Assembly (NCBI RefSeq): GCF_012273895.1
Contig: NC_052102.1
Location: forward strand, 4,796,917-4,860,916
Origin: Zerene cesonia
Taxonomy: Eukaryota > Arthropoda > Insecta > Lepidoptera > Pieridae
DNA length: 64,000 bases
Reading direction: 5' to 3'
Part shown: positions 35,683-49,050 of the stretch, one piece after another
How positions within the stretch are numbered: the stretch's first letter is position 1
How the letters are laid out: each line of letters begins with the position of its first letter
The notes under the pieces: model-generated
Databases searched by the model: none
The model's input: only the letters and a program-made list of their open reading frames with translations
Told to the model about the DNA's origin: nothing
Made by a program: the position numbers and the translations under genes

Positions 35683-37268
35683 TATTAATTAAAAATGATC
35701 TTGTAGTTTCTATTAAACACGACGATAAACAAATGCAACTTCGAAGTAAAGAATTCTTTCTTCATTCATCAAACGTCAAAAATATGCCGAGTAACAGCAC
35801 GAAACAATTTAGAAATCGGATACGAGATCCACTTGATTATTCATTATTTTGAATCTTTTACTTTTTGTGTATTTGCAAACTTACTCACAATCAAAATTTT
35901 ATTTGTATGCTTAGTTTTATAATTCGAACACCTTATTTATGGCTTAAAATATTTGAATCTTTGTTCATATTATTATATTTCTTCAAATATTTTTGCAATC
36001 AATTAAGTGCAAGTATCCAATTTTCAAAGTCACAGATAATTCAAAATCGATTACAAATTATTTTATCTGTGATGTTTTGAATTGGTACCGACCTACATAA
36101 ATCATATTATGGGAGAATGTTGAACTTGTTCGTTAGTATTTACCTAAAAATTGTTGAAAAATTCAGTCTCAAAACATTAAATGGAATAAAAAAAATATTT
36201 ATAACCTACGTCAATTAAATTAACAAAAAAGAAAAATACTATTTTGATGTTCAATGCTGGTACCTGCTATCAAATAGGTAACGTAAGATATAAAACAAGA
36301 TAATTTAATCGTCTATATTAAATCACACATAACTTGTACTAGGTAATTTAACATAAGTACATATTGTTTAAACAGTAACTTTGTGATTCGTCTATCCCCT
36401 TGCCATAAATTAAAGATATAACGGAAAGCTAACTGAAGTTGGTTATCGCTGTTATTTTTACTCGAAAATTTTGTTTCATTCTGGTCACTAGTGACTTTGA
36501 CCAATATTTATTTCCACGAAATTTAAAACTTTTTTTTCAAAATTAGCCTACATGAAAGTAATTAAATTGTCTTTAAATAACCAGTTTTGTACTTAAAGTT
36601 ATTATATAGTTAGACTTAGTGATTATATTATGATCAGTATTTTTAAGACTGACTTAAATTATATCGTATGTGGAGAATAGCTTAATATAAATGATTTTAA
36701 TTAATAAATTTAACGAAACAAAATAAATTTGATATTAATTAATTTTAATACAAAAACTAAACTGCCTTCAAATTATCAAAACTAGGCCAAATTAAAATTA
36801 CAGGAAACAGCTTTTAAACATAAAAAGAATCACCTAAATCAGTTCACCTAGCAAAAGGTTGTGAGGTTATAAAAATAGAAAAATACAGTCAAATTGATAA
36901 TCTCCTCTTTTTTTGAAGTTGGTTAAAAATAAATAATACTACTAACGTTATATCTACGTTGTTATTTCACAACGTTACATTTTATCACTATTTAATATCA
37001 CTGCGATTGTTATTTGCCATCTTTACCATAAATAATAGACAAGACAAAACTACTAGCAATGCTCGTAGTTGCTTAACCAATATACTGTACTGAGGAAATA
37101 GTGATAAAAGATTTAAAGATTTTAATTACTAATGTTACAATCGAAAAAAATTCGATTTATACCATCTTTTCACAAAAAGATTGTGTGCCAAAAATTATAA
37201 AAAACGGAGGCGCCACGGCCACAGGGGACCGGTTGATTCTTCTCATAAAATTTCAATGTGTTCTGGAA
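35683..37268. other. Divergent intergenic region between Rpn3 (-) and the ZCCHC gene (+)
   Basis: The 1.6 kb between two divergent genes must hold both promoters. The ZCCHC frame stays open upstream to 37101, but the residues there are low-quality. A fragment of repeat R4 lies at 36820-36935. Nothing else is recognised. Confidence 0.5.
36820..36935 (+). repeat. Interspersed repeat fragment R4, copy B
   Basis: A weaker match, in the same order, to the element at 25590-25745. It lies a few hundred bases before the ZCCHC gene, so it may sit in its promoter or 5' UTR. Confidence 0.4.
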
Positions 37269-40200
37269 ATGGTTTGCAAAGAGGACGTGGTATCATGGTT
37301 TAAAGAATTGGAAAGCTATAAACGTATAGATGCAATGTGTACATTACTAAATATGTGCTTGCCATTCGAACTACGTTTCATTGGGACATACTTGGAAGAA
37401 CTCGGAAAACGAGACTTTCAGGAGTTGCGTGGTGCAGAACTTAGAGCCAATAATCCCACAGATCTTGCCGCAGATATTGGGGGAGCAGACACAGACTCTA
37501 GGACGCGGCGAAAAATGGCTTTATATGTCTCTTTACTAAGATCTTGTAACTTCGCTTGTGCTACCACATTGTATAATGCTATGGTAAATTTAGAGCAAAG
37601 TGGCCTTCTGAAAGGCTTGTATGGTGATCTACTCGAGGAAATTTTGCTCTTATACACAATGGCACTTCATCATCCAGCCTTTACATTTGACCAAAAGTCA
37701 CATTTTGGTGACATATTAGAAAAATTAAAGCTGGAAGATCAGCGGATACAGTATCAAGAACAACAAGAACATATAAGTGTTGCACCAGTAAGCAGTTGCC
37801 ATACTCAGCCTAGTATCACACCTAATATGTCTGTTCCACCACCTAACATGACGAATATGGGGCCACCACCTGGGATCATGTTTGTAAAGACTTCTGGGGT
37901 TCAGGTCAGTATTATTGTTATATATTATTGTATATTGTTTTTGTATTGTTTAGGTCTATTTTACATAATCACTTGTGTATTCATCTTGAACTATTGTGCT
38001 TATCACTGGTATTAGCTGTGTTATTGGTGTAATATCAACCGGACACTTATTGTATGTTTTTATTTTAAACATTTATGTGTACAACTTCATAAACCCACAT
38101 TTTATTGGCCAATATGAACTTTCATGTTTCAGTTTTTTAATAATTTTTTCAGTTTTGCAATTGGTTTCTGATTTCTTATAAGGAATTAATATCTTATTAT
38201 TTTCATATCACATTAGTAGACAAATAAGTCAATAAGAAATAATACAGATAAAGAAATACATATTTACAAGTATTGTGTTTTACTAAAGCTAATGTTGGCT
38301 TGAATCTTATAAAATCAAGCTATGTAAAGTTTGATAACCTTTGATTGATAAAAAAGAGATAATGTCAAACTAAATTTTGTAAAATCTTATGGTCTTCAAC
38401 ATGTTCAATGGTGGAGGATAGTTGTTTTTTATTTATTGTCGTGTGATAAATAGATTGTGATATTTATGATGTTTATGATAATTCCAAAGTGTTTAGAACA
38501 TATCAGATTAGAATCCAATTGCAATATATGTACCTTCCTATTTTACACAATTGTAAAGTAGATTTAATTGTTTTTATGATTTATGTTATAAATAATATTG
38601 TATTTCAACACTTCTCATACTCTAATAACACTACCACTAAAATTAAGTATTTCGTATCAATTTATAATTTAAAACAGTTATGAAAACACAAATATAGATA
38701 ACAATAATCTTATAACTCTTATTCATATTACAGGCCCCAAGTACAGAGGCAGTGCAAGAAATAAACTCACCAACAGTGATAACTAGTGGCGGAGGTCTGC
38801 CCATGCTGTCTGATGTACCTCACCCGCCACCTGGTTTACCCATACCACAATACAATATAGGAGAATATATGGGACAGCATACATGGCCAGCGAATATTAT
38901 TGTATCTCCACTGAATCAACCTATAGAGGTATATTTGTTATTATGTTAAGCTAACTGAATGCAAGTGTTATTTTATTATCTTAAATTATTATAGGTAACA
39001 GGTACAAGGCTACTAAACAATTATGAGCTAAAATGTTTTAGATAAAATTTGAAGAATAGAATTCTCTTTTATTCTTTTTTGATTATGTATTTAACTGTTT
39101 GGATTTTAAGATTGTGGTGTAACTGTTGGTTTATAGTATACCGATTAGCATATGTGATTATCCTTAGCATTTTAGATTGAAACCTTTGCAGTATATCCTT
39201 GTTTGAGTTTGAAGCAGTACCCCATAAATGGATCTCATAAGTCCAGATTGGCTTGAAGACACTTTTCTACACAAGCAATTTGTTTTCCAAAAACAGTAGG
39301 GTGTTCTTATACAAAAAAAAAAAAAAAAAATTGTACATTTTTCACAATAACAAAAATAAAAAAAAGTTCTCCTGTGCCATTTTCTATTGGACTTAGTTGT
39401 ATAACCAGCTCTGTAAAATGAAAAATAGTTCATATTTTTATAATATTTATACTCATTCATACATGCTTTGTATTTTGTAAATTTTATAAGCTTCCCAAGA
39501 CAAGCTGTTTTAATCACCGACTGAAACCTTATTTAATAGGATATCAAAAATACTGTGATTGATTTCAATGAAGGCATTAGGGTATGATTACATGAATGTT
39601 ATTATGTCACCTCATGAAAATAGATGCCTTGATATGGCAAAAAGATTTTGAACTGTTTCAATTCAATTGACATTGCAATTCAATTTGCTAGTACTTATCC
39701 GACTGTGACGAACAAGGGTAATGTTTTCAATGGTATGTGTGTATATTTCTTTGGCCTGCCAAAAAACACAAGACCAATGGTCAAATTTGACATAATATGA
39801 GGTGTCGCTGGAATCATCAAATTTATTTAGGGACCTAGGCTATATGAATTAAAATGGCACTCACAATTTAATAAAAGGGGTAAGTGTAAAAATGCGTTTG
39901 TTTATTTAGCCTAACAAGTTACATTATAGGTATCAAATGAAAGATCATGGAAACACCATAAAAAGAAAAAATAAGATGAGTTTTTGTTCTTATAGTTATA
40001 ATTCTAATTAAATTAATGTTTAAGTCATCAATTTATTAAAATTTTACATATACAAAAAAAATGTCATGCTGGCTTGCATCTGTGTCTCTCTTCACATAGA
40101 AATGTGTCATATAAAATGGTTATCACAGATGTTAAAACATGTAATTTGAATTGTGCTTCAATAAAGTAGCTCAAGTCTCTTCTGTACATAGTTTTCTATT

Positions 40201-42971
40201 GGGTGAAGCATTAATTATTTAAGTCAATTTAGTTAAGTTGTTTTTGGGTTTATCATAATTCACACAAATTTCCAAACTTATGTAAAAATCTTATCTCTTT
40301 ATCATTACTATCTACTTGCCCCAGCATCCCCAGGTTGACCCAAGATAATAAAGTAGCTTAAGTCACTTTCTAAAAATTTTGCTGTCTATGGAGTCTCACC
40401 TACGAATAGGAATAGGAATGAAAAATCTTACATACCCTTACAGGGGGTACGGGATTAATGAATGGGCCCTAAAAAAAAAAAAAAATTGATTAATACGATA
40501 AGTGTGTTGAATAGAGTTTGATATTTATCTACTAGGTACTGTAATCAATTTATAATATAAACAACAATTCCAGGTGTTAAATTTCGGTGCGCCGGGTGCG
40601 CCGCCATCGCCACTGGTGTCGTCGCCGGGCGACAGTCGCGCGGCGTCACCCCGCTCGCGGCGCCGCCTGTCGCGCGACCGTTCGCCGCCGCTGCCTACTG
40701 ACCCGCCTATAGCGCACCTCGCGGCCAATTTCGATACTTTGGCTGTGGGCGAGGTGAGATTCTTGTTTTTTGTAGTAAGGATGTTTTAAAAATACCATTT
40801 TTATACATTAGATTAAAGAATATGTATTTGCAAATATTGGCAGGTATAAGTTCTGTACTATGATAACTGTAGTTTAACATCGGTTTTTTGATCAATAATA
40901 ATAAATGTATGCTAATATTTTACGTATTGAACAGATATAAGGATGACTTGTGTCTTAAAATCGATTAGAGACAATGGAGTATTTGTTTTTTTGCTTAAAA
41001 TATTAGCTTAGTCAGTCTTTGTAATTGAAACAAATAAGGAAAACATTTAATTCTACAAAGTTACATGCAAATTTTGATTTGAGACCGATAAGATGTATTT
41101 TTGAAGTTCATTTGGTTAGACTTTTTTGTAAGATTTCAAAAATGTTTAATCCAGACATTGCTTTGCATACTATTCTTGTCGATTTCTGCTCACACATGCA
41201 ATTGCTATATAGTATTGCTAGCTACTGACTCACTAAAATTATACTGGAAAAATATTAGTTATTTTTAAATTTATTAATTACTATTTTATTAATTAGAAAA
41301 ATTCAACATATTGGCATTGGCATTCTTGTAATGTGAGCTGTGACTATTATCTTACAGTTACGACACACAATCGGCGAGGAGAGACTGCGCGAGATCAGCG
41401 CGGTGCACCACCAGTACCGATCGCTGGAGAAGCTGAACGGGGTGCGGCGGCGCGCCGGCGCGTACTGCCCGCCCGCGCGCTCCTCCTCCGACAGCGGCTC
41501 CAGCGCCGCGTCGTCGCCGCCCGGCACCCCTGCGCCCGCGCCCGCGCCCCGCCGCCCCGCGCCCTCTGCGCCCGCGCAGCCCGCCTCCGGCCCGCCGCCC
41601 GTGCCCTTCATCCCGTACCCGCGCCCCTACCCGTACCCGACTCCGCCGCCCGCCTACCGCCCGCCGCCGCCGCCCTTCGCCAATGGCGAGCCGCCGCCGT
41701 ACCCCGCGCCCGCGCCCTACGCCGGTTTCGTGCCCGTGCTGTACGCGCCGCCCAAGCTCTCGTGCTGGAACTGCGGCGCCGCCGGACACGCGGGCCACGA
41801 GTGCNNNNNNNNNNNNNNNNNNNNNNNNNNNNNNNNNNNNNNNNNNNNNNNNNNNNNNNNNNNNNNNNNNNNNNNNNNNNNNNNNNNNNNNNNNNNNNNN
41901 NNNNNNNNNNNNNNNNNNNNNNNNNNNNNNNNNNNNNNNNNNNNNNNNNNNNNNNNNNNNNNNNNNNNNNNNNNNNNNNNNNNNNNNNNNNNNNNNNNNN
42001 NNNNNNNNNNNNNNNNNNNNNNNNNNNNNNNNNNNNNNNNNNNNNNNNNNNNNNNNNNNNNNNNNNNNNNNNNNNNNNNNNNNNNNNNNNNNNNNNNNNN
42101 NNNNNNNNNNNNNNNNNNNNNNNNNNNNNNNNNNNNNNNNNNNNNNNNNNNNNNNNNNNNNNNNNNNNNNNNNNNNNNNNNNNNNNNNNNNNNNNNNNNN
42201 NNNNNNNNNNNNNNNNNNNNNNNNNNNNNNNNNNNNNNNNNNNNNNNNNNNNNNNNNNNNNNNNNNNNNNNNNNNNNNNNNNNNNNNNNNNNNNNNNNNN
42301 NNNNNNNNNNNNNNNNNNNNNNNNNNNNNNNNNNNNNNNNNNNNNNNNNNNNNNNNNNNNNNNNNNNNNNNNNNNNNNNNNNNNNNNNNNNNNNNNNNNN
42401 NNNNNNNNNNNNNNNNNNNNNNNNNNNNNNNNNNNNNNNNNNNNNNNNNNNNNNNNNNNNNNNNNNNNNNNNNNNNNNNNNNNNNNNNNNNNNNNNNNNN
42501 NNNNNNNNNNNNNNNNNNNNNNNNNNNNNNNNNNNNNNNNNNNNNNNNNNNNNNNNNNNNNNNNNNNNNNNNNNNNNNNNNNNNNNNNNNNNNNNNNNNN
42601 NNNNNNNNNNNNNNNNNNNNNNNNNNNNNNNNNNNNNNNNNNNNNNNNNNNNNNNNNNNNNNNNNNNNNNNNNNNNNNNNNNNNNNNNNNNNNNNNNNNN
42701 NNNNNNNNNNNNNNNNNNNNNNNNNNNNNNNNNNNNNNNNNNNNNNNNNNNNNNNNNNNNNNNNNNNNNNNNNNNNNNNNNNNNNNNNNNNNNNNNNNNN
42801 NNNNTCGTGCCCGTGCTGTACGCGCCGCCCAAGCTCTCGTGCTGGAACTGCGGCGCCGCCGGACACGCGGGCCACGAGTGCAAGGAGCCCAGCATGGAGG
42901 AGATGACGCGCGCGGGCGGCTACCAGCTGGACTTCGGCGGCGCGCCCCCGCCCGAGGCCGCGGACAAGTAG
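37269..42971 (+). CDS. ZCCHC2/ZCCHC14-like CCHC zinc-knuckle protein
   Basis: Exons: 37269-37904, 38734-38928, 40574-40753 and 41358-42971, all in phase 0. The last exon is interrupted by the N gap; collapsing the 77-bp duplicated flank gives about 515 residues. The N-terminal helical region (WFKELESYKRIDAMCTLLNM, FELRFIGTYLEELGKRDF) matches the conserved N-terminus of ZCCHC2 and ZCCHC14. The middle is Pro/Ser-rich with an RS-like stretch (SPRSRRRLSRDRSPP), then Pro/Ala-rich with two PPxY motifs (PPAY and PPPY). A single CCHC knuckle (CWNCGAAGHAGHEC) precedes KEPSMEEMTRAGGYQLDF and the stop. ZCCHC14 is known to bind RNA and recruit TENT4 poly(A) polymerases; I see no SAM or PX domain here. 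The frame is open back to 37101; MVCKEDVVSWF is preferred as the start because it fits the family. Confidence 0.85.
38929..40573 (+). other. ZCCHC gene intron 2
   Basis: AT-rich intron of 1.6 kb with A-runs near 39316-39333 and 40471-40484 and no recognised exon or repeat family. Confidence 0.5.
41728..42881. repeat. 77-bp exact duplication flanking a 1000-N gap (assembly artefact)
   Basis: Positions 41728-41804 and 42805-42881 are identical over 77 bases (beginning TCGTGCCCGTGCTGTACGCG and ending GGCCACGAGTGC), and the N run fills exactly the 1000 bases between. Both copies encode the same piece of the CCHC knuckle. The simplest reading is two contigs overlapping by 77 bp that were scaffolded without merging. 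With the overlap collapsed the frame stays open to a family-typical C-terminus. Confidence 0.9.
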
Positions 42972-45900
42972 GCGCGGCCCGCCGGGGCCCGCCGCGGGGC
43001 CGCATCTCATTTACGACGGACAGTTTCGATCTTAGATCGAACGTTCAATAGTGACGTTAGTCGATGCGCCTGAAGACTAACGCGTTCGGACGATGAATCG
43101 TTTCATTTATATTTGTAAGTGATTGCACTTTTGATTGTTTTTAGGCCCAGTAAATCGGTATTAGAGTAAATAAGAATACTTTCGAAAAAGTACAAAGTTT
43201 AAACATATATACCTAATATAGTTTTTTAATCAATAATCAGTCCGTAGAATTAAAAGTGCAGTTACAGAGTGATTATGACCAACCACAGAATTGTTTGGGA
43301 ATTCCATGTAAAAAATCGGGTATTAGAAGCGATTGCTTAACCGGTGAAATTAATTATTTAAATAGTAGTATCACAGTTGTGTTACAATTTTTGTAATTAT
43401 TATTGGAAAGCTAAATTTTTTGAAAATATTTAAAATTTTTGAAGTGACATTTTTTATTATATTTATGAAGTGCCATAACATATTTCATAACAAAATTATT
43501 TAGAAAAGATATCATAGAAACATAAACTCACGTCGTTTTATATTTATAACGTTTTACGCACACATTAATCTAGTTTTTTTAAGTGTATTTTATATTGATT
43601 TTTAAATTAGCTCATAATTATCTGAATATTTGTCGATTTTTTTAATTATGTTGGAAAATATAGTATCCAAAATTGTGCACAATTTTTTTAAACTAGCAAT
43701 AAATGGAATTCCCGAAGTATATCTGCTTGTCTACTCATATCAACGTACGTAATAAGTAATAAGTATGAGCACGTAAGTTCAAATCTTTCGCTGGAGACCC
43801 TTCTAAACTATTTAATATACAGTTCAAAACACCAATAATTGTGATTACATTGTTATAGCAAATTCATTTCCTCTGACCCAAGACTGACTTTATTATTATT
43901 GATACGGATTTAAGAAATTGGATCTACAAAATCAGCAATCGAAATCAAAGGACTGTTTGTTCAATAGATTTGGAGGAAAAGCTTGTGCAAAGTGATATAC
44001 TTATGTCTTTCATGACTGAACATACATGTGAGTATGTGTGTATTTGAATCCGTTTGTGTATTGAACAATAGAATACTTGATCAAGCTCATGGAAATGCAA
44101 TGCTCTTATAAAATTAATTTAATTAGTGTTTATAAATAGTCATTGTAAATAATTATAAATATTTAAGAGGGATGAAACGTACGGCGCGTTCGTACGCTGT
44201 AAATAGTTCGGTTTATACGTTAAGATATTGTTTAGAGTTTCGATATTTGTAAATTACTTTGTAATAGAGTGTCCCATATAGAGTTATCCATTGTTTATCT
44301 ATGATCACTGTCACAAATCACAGTTCTGCATTTCTAATCTCCCCGTTGTTGCGAACAGTTCAAATTGTAAGGGTTGTAATTGTTTTCGTATAATGATATT
44401 TTTTTAATCGAGTCAAACGAGTCACACGCATAGGTGGGTGCGGGGTGGTTGTGGCCGATTCGATAGAAAGTGGTTTATATTTATTACAAAGTAATCGCCT
44501 GGCGTTTTATTAAGTGTTTGGACCTACGTATAGTTATTTAGATATTGCAAAAGTATCCCAATGTATATTGCGTGCACAATGATTTTAAAATACTGTACAT
44601 AAAATAATTTTGTAAATCAAAAAAAAAAAGTAATGATTAAGAGTTCGGAACTTGGATAATGATTTTTGCAATTTTAACGATTTAAGCTTAACCGCGAGGA
44701 CTGTTATTGTATAAAAAAAATTATCACTCCTTATGAAGGTTGTATGTCCAGATAACTATTGTGTTATTTATATCTTAACAATAATTCTATTATAATATTT
44801 AAAACCGTTTAAAGGTTAGATAGAAATAGCAAGGTTAACTTAATATTTTTATCATAAGTACTTCTGTAGTCGTGCAGTGGTTTTCACACTCGCCAAGTTA
44901 AATAGCTTTTAGAAACTGCATATCAATCGGATCTCGCATCTTTTAATGCTTGTTACGAACATACCACGTATTATATGTCTTTGCTTCGGTTTCGATGTTA
45001 TCACAATTTAGTCCTCTCCGACCGTCTTTCAGGTCAAGTGGTTAGAACAATTTGGCGCAATATAAATACTCGTGTTGACTTTTACGGCATGATTATCTAC
45101 ATGTATACTTAGTAAATTCTACACAAGAATCCTAAGATTTCATTCGGACGCTTGACTTTTAAAAGACTTGAAACTACAATGTGACAGTCACAAAACAATT
45201 TGTTCTTCATAAAAGCGTAGTGCAAAAAAAAAAATAATAATAATACAACAGAGGCAGAATTAGGTCTACCTCATAACATCCTACAGGACGCTATGATACT
45301 TGTTTATGTTTAGCTCTAAAGCTGCAATTGTATATTTAGTTTCTATTTTTTAGCTAAGATTCAGTTCAAGCATTTGTGTCGTGAGATAGATTAATATTTG
45401 AGTTTCGTATTTTTTCCATTTAACATGTGGATTTTTAGATGTAATTTATGTAGTAACTAAAATAAATGCTAAAGTATGCAACTAAGAATGTATGTTCTGC
45501 TTAAATTATTGTTTTTTTCGTGTTTATAATTTTTTGGAAAAGGTATCGTTTTGTGCTATTATATTTGGACTAGTTCTTGTTTGTTGTTCATTTCTTGAAT
45601 ATAGATTAGCGTGGCTTTCGCCAGACTATTTTTTTCATGAAATTTATAACCAACGCTAAATTTAATGTGTCGATTACAATGTTAGAAGAAAAAATAAGTT
45701 TGATTTGCACATAATACATTTGTTTGTTAATAACCAAAGTAATTATTTGCATTACTTTTTCTTAATTTTGAGCGCTATTGATTAATTCAATGGTAATGTT
45801 CGTGTTAATAAAATCTTTGAATCCAGGGCGTAGTATGACCTAAATCAGCCTCTGATCGAGCAAAATATCGGACGGTCTGGGAAGGCCTAATAGAATATTT

Positions 45901-46250
45901 GATTCAATATGGTGTGGTATGTTAGCTGTAGGCATTTTGAATTCAATTAGTTTGTCCTGTTTTTCTTATGAAAAGTATAAGTACATTTAGTGTTAACAGC
46001 TAATCCATTGTTCACATTGTATAATAAACGAGGACAATTCAAAGCAACAGTTGCGATGATATGCAGCTTTATTTTGTACTAGTAGAAGTATGAGAATATT
46101 TTTTTACTCTGTACATGATGTTATAAATGTGATAATTAATTTTTGACATAATTAGAAATTGTGATTTAGTAAGGTGTGTAACTAGTTAATAGTTTATAAT
46201 AAATACAAAAAGAACTCGCTTTACTAAATAAATTATACTACTGCCCTGAA
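42972..46250 (+). other. Probable long 3' UTR of the ZCCHC gene
   Basis: No other gene is found for 3.3 kb after the stop. Canonical AATAAA hexamers occur at 45461-45466, 46023-46028 and 46198-46203, suggesting alternative ends. TGTAAATA (Pumilio-type) occurs at 44144-44151 and 44198-44205, 54 nt apart. The extent of the UTR is inferred only from these signals and the absence of other features. Confidence 0.4.
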
Positions 46251-46569
46251 GCGATGTATTTATATCGTTGTTTTCCCATTTTTATATTTGGGTACTTACT
46301 TATATGCTGTTGTACTTTCTACTAATAAAAAAAGATCAGCATTTCAGGAAAATGAGTGTTTCGGCCCAGTATTTTAAGACCTCTGTATCCCACCAATGCT
46401 GTGAATCGTTTGCTTCCTGAAAAATAAACAACCAAAATCTATAAGGTCTTTATTATTTTCCAGATTGTTAATCCCATTTTTAATATAATCTTTGATTGGT
46501 GACATAAAGATTAAAGTTACATGAGAGGATAAATTTTAATTAAACGATTTTGCGGTCTCGGACGAATCA

Positions 46570-46740
46570 AATTATAAATGCAAACAAAAGTTCTGTGTCT
46601 GTTGATCTGCTCTTCTGTCTGTCTTATTAACGACTAAACCACTGAACCGATTTGGATGAAATTCGTTACAAAGAAAGCTTGAAACCTGAGAAAATACAAT
46701 TGATAGATTCTATGTTGGAAATTGAAAATGGGAACACCAA
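46570..46740 (+). repeat. Degenerate interspersed repeat
   Basis: TATAAATGCAAACAAAAGTT opens it, followed by CTGTCTGTCTTATTAACGAC and TAAACCACTGAACCGATTTG with GATGAAATTCGTTACA. The order is the same as in other diverged transposon-derived copies here (TATAAATGCGAAAG.., ACTGAACCGATT..ATGAAATTTGGTA). Confidence 0.45.
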
Positions 46741-47460
46741 TTTTTGGATTTGTTGTAGTGTGGTTTACAACACTTATTGTGATTATAATTTATTGACGAT
46801 CTGTAATTAGAATTTTCGAATGAACTAGTCTAGTAGACTTGGATACTGTCGGGAGAACGTCATCGTAGTCTTTGAACCTTATAACATTGATTGTTCTTGA
46901 GTGAACATAGATGGCGCTGAAAAAGAATTAAATTGTTTTTTACCTTCAAAAATGTGTCCTTGGTAATCTTGCCAATTTCATTGTTTATTCCTGAAATCAG
47001 CTTACGCTCGAATTTTTGTTTGAATTTTATTATAATTAGCTTTGTCAGAGATATTTCTGGTACTACACATAAATAAGTAGCAAAATCATGGTCACACAGA
47101 AGTCCTTATTTCTCAAAGTTTGCAAGAAAATTTACTAACTAATATGAGTTCTAGCAAGTAGGCAATATTTGGTTATTGTGATTTATTTATTGAAATACGG
47201 AGAGTAAACACGTACCTGCTTACGTCATTAAATAATTTTAATGTTCCAAAGCTTTCGTATATTTAAATTTTCATTCGCGTTTTTAATCAAGCAGTATCAG
47301 TAATATTAGATATATTTTTTTGTTAAGGGAGATGATTTATTTAGGTTAGGTAATATTTGTCATAACAAACATTACATAACCTAATTAGAATTAATTTCCC
47401 ATTAAGAAAGAGAAGAAGAAGAAGAAGTAGAATTAATTTCTTCAGAAAAAAAAATCAGCC

Positions 47461-47744
47461 ATACGCGAGTCGGACTCGTGACTCTAAGAGTTCCAAATGC
47501 AGAATACAAATAAGCTAAAGAGCAACCGCAAAAAAATTGGTCACCCATCCAGTTTATGACCTTGCCAAACGTTGCTTAACCTCGATTTTTCATTATTTTT
47601 TTGTTATACCGGCAACAGATATAAGTCCCTACAGTATCATAATCATTCAAAATTTCAACTGTCTTCAATTTCATCTTTTCTATTTCATCTTTCACGGTGT
47701 TTGAGTTCATGTTATATATAGCCTGGTGATAGGACGAAGGACAG
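47461..47744 (+). repeat. Interspersed repeat family R3, copy B
   Basis: It carries GCGAGTCGGACTCGTGACTC, AAAAAAATTGGTCACCCATC, AACGTTGCTTAACCTCGATT, TTTCAACTGTCT and TATAGCCTGGTGATAGGACG in the same order as the copy at 15236. The right end is truncated. Confidence 0.55.
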
Positions 47745-48909
47745 TAAAATTGTATATGCATAATACGTTGTAATTATTAGTTATCTATAGTAATAAAGTC
47801 CCGCCCATTTGAGTACGGACGTAGATAAAAAATTCATGAAAAAGAGTACTTTATGTGTTAGGAATTTCGGTTTTACTTTTACACACGAAAAATAGTACCT
47901 ATCGCTTTGTTTTTCACTGATATTTTGTTTCAAAAATTTTACAGCTATATGCTTCAAACAAAAGTACCACTGTATAACGATTAACGCGCCGACATTTTGA
48001 CATGAGCAGTCAGGTTTCAGTGATACACAAAACTGGAGCAGTGTTCGATCTACGACTACACCGGCAATTTACATTTAAACTTTCGAAAACAAACTGAATT
48101 GTTTGCTTGTTATATATGTTTTTGTAGTTTTAGAAAAAACATCGAAACTTGTATTTCTTAACTTGATATGTTTATATAGACGCAGGTAGATACACTTAAT
48201 AACTATTAAATAAGTAAGTCACATAGATATTATATGTTGGTCTATATTTTTTATGTCATAGCGGGAAACTGAGCTGGTCGTTCGCCTGATGGTAAGCGAT
48301 AAGTAACTCCCCCTATACAAGTGTTACTTTAATTAAACATTACAAACATTGCATAATATAGATAAATAATTTTTTTGTTACTTAGTCAAACTTACTCCAA
48401 CATCTAGTAAATTAGATATTGTGTTTGATGAGAATTTTTGTCTATGGTATTTGAATGTGTTTTTTTTAAGTTAGTTGTAAGCAACTTACTCCAATGCTAT
48501 ATACCGGCCGCAGGTCTTTTTTTCTCAGAAATAATTATCAAATTTCTAGATATGGTATCGTTTTTTTGTAACATATGTTAACGGTGCCAAAATTCCACTA
48601 AGTTCCTGTACATGTTTAGTTTGCGCGCAAGATGAAAACTTTATGCTTAAATCAAACTTTATCCGGAAGTTACAAGCACGTACTAAAATATGGCTTAAAT
48701 ATATTCTATTTGTCTGGAGAGTTAATAGACGTACTTTAACCAAGCTTATCTGACTTTGAATTAAGAATGTATTCAATATTTGTATGGATGATATTTTTAG
48801 TTTTACTTCTGCCCGTGGCCTCGTTTCTTGTAAATATTTATTATCTTCTATGTTTATTCTTGTATATATATTTTTTGTAAACAGTGGTAACAGAAATATA
48901 TCATCTCTG

Positions 48910-49050
48910 AAAATGTTAACTGTCCAACTATCACTGGCCACGATACACACAGAGAGACAGACGGATAGCCAAATATTAGTAATATTTACTACTAAAGTAT
49001 TAATGTTAATGTGTGGTAATACGGTCTTACCCTTTGAGTATGAAACCCTA
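48910..49050 (+). repeat. Interspersed repeat family R3, copy C (3' part)
   Basis: TTAACTGTCCAACTATCACT, then an AGAGAGACAGACGG block, then ACGGTCTTACCCTTTGAGTA ending TGAAACCCTA. These are the right-hand modules of the R3 repeat; the left half is missing or too diverged. Confidence 0.5.

Noticed and set aside
41333..43051. Several long overlapping frames on both strands around the second N run
   Set aside because: Products of GC-rich sequence and N filling. Only the frame ending CCHC-KEPSMEEMTR is real.
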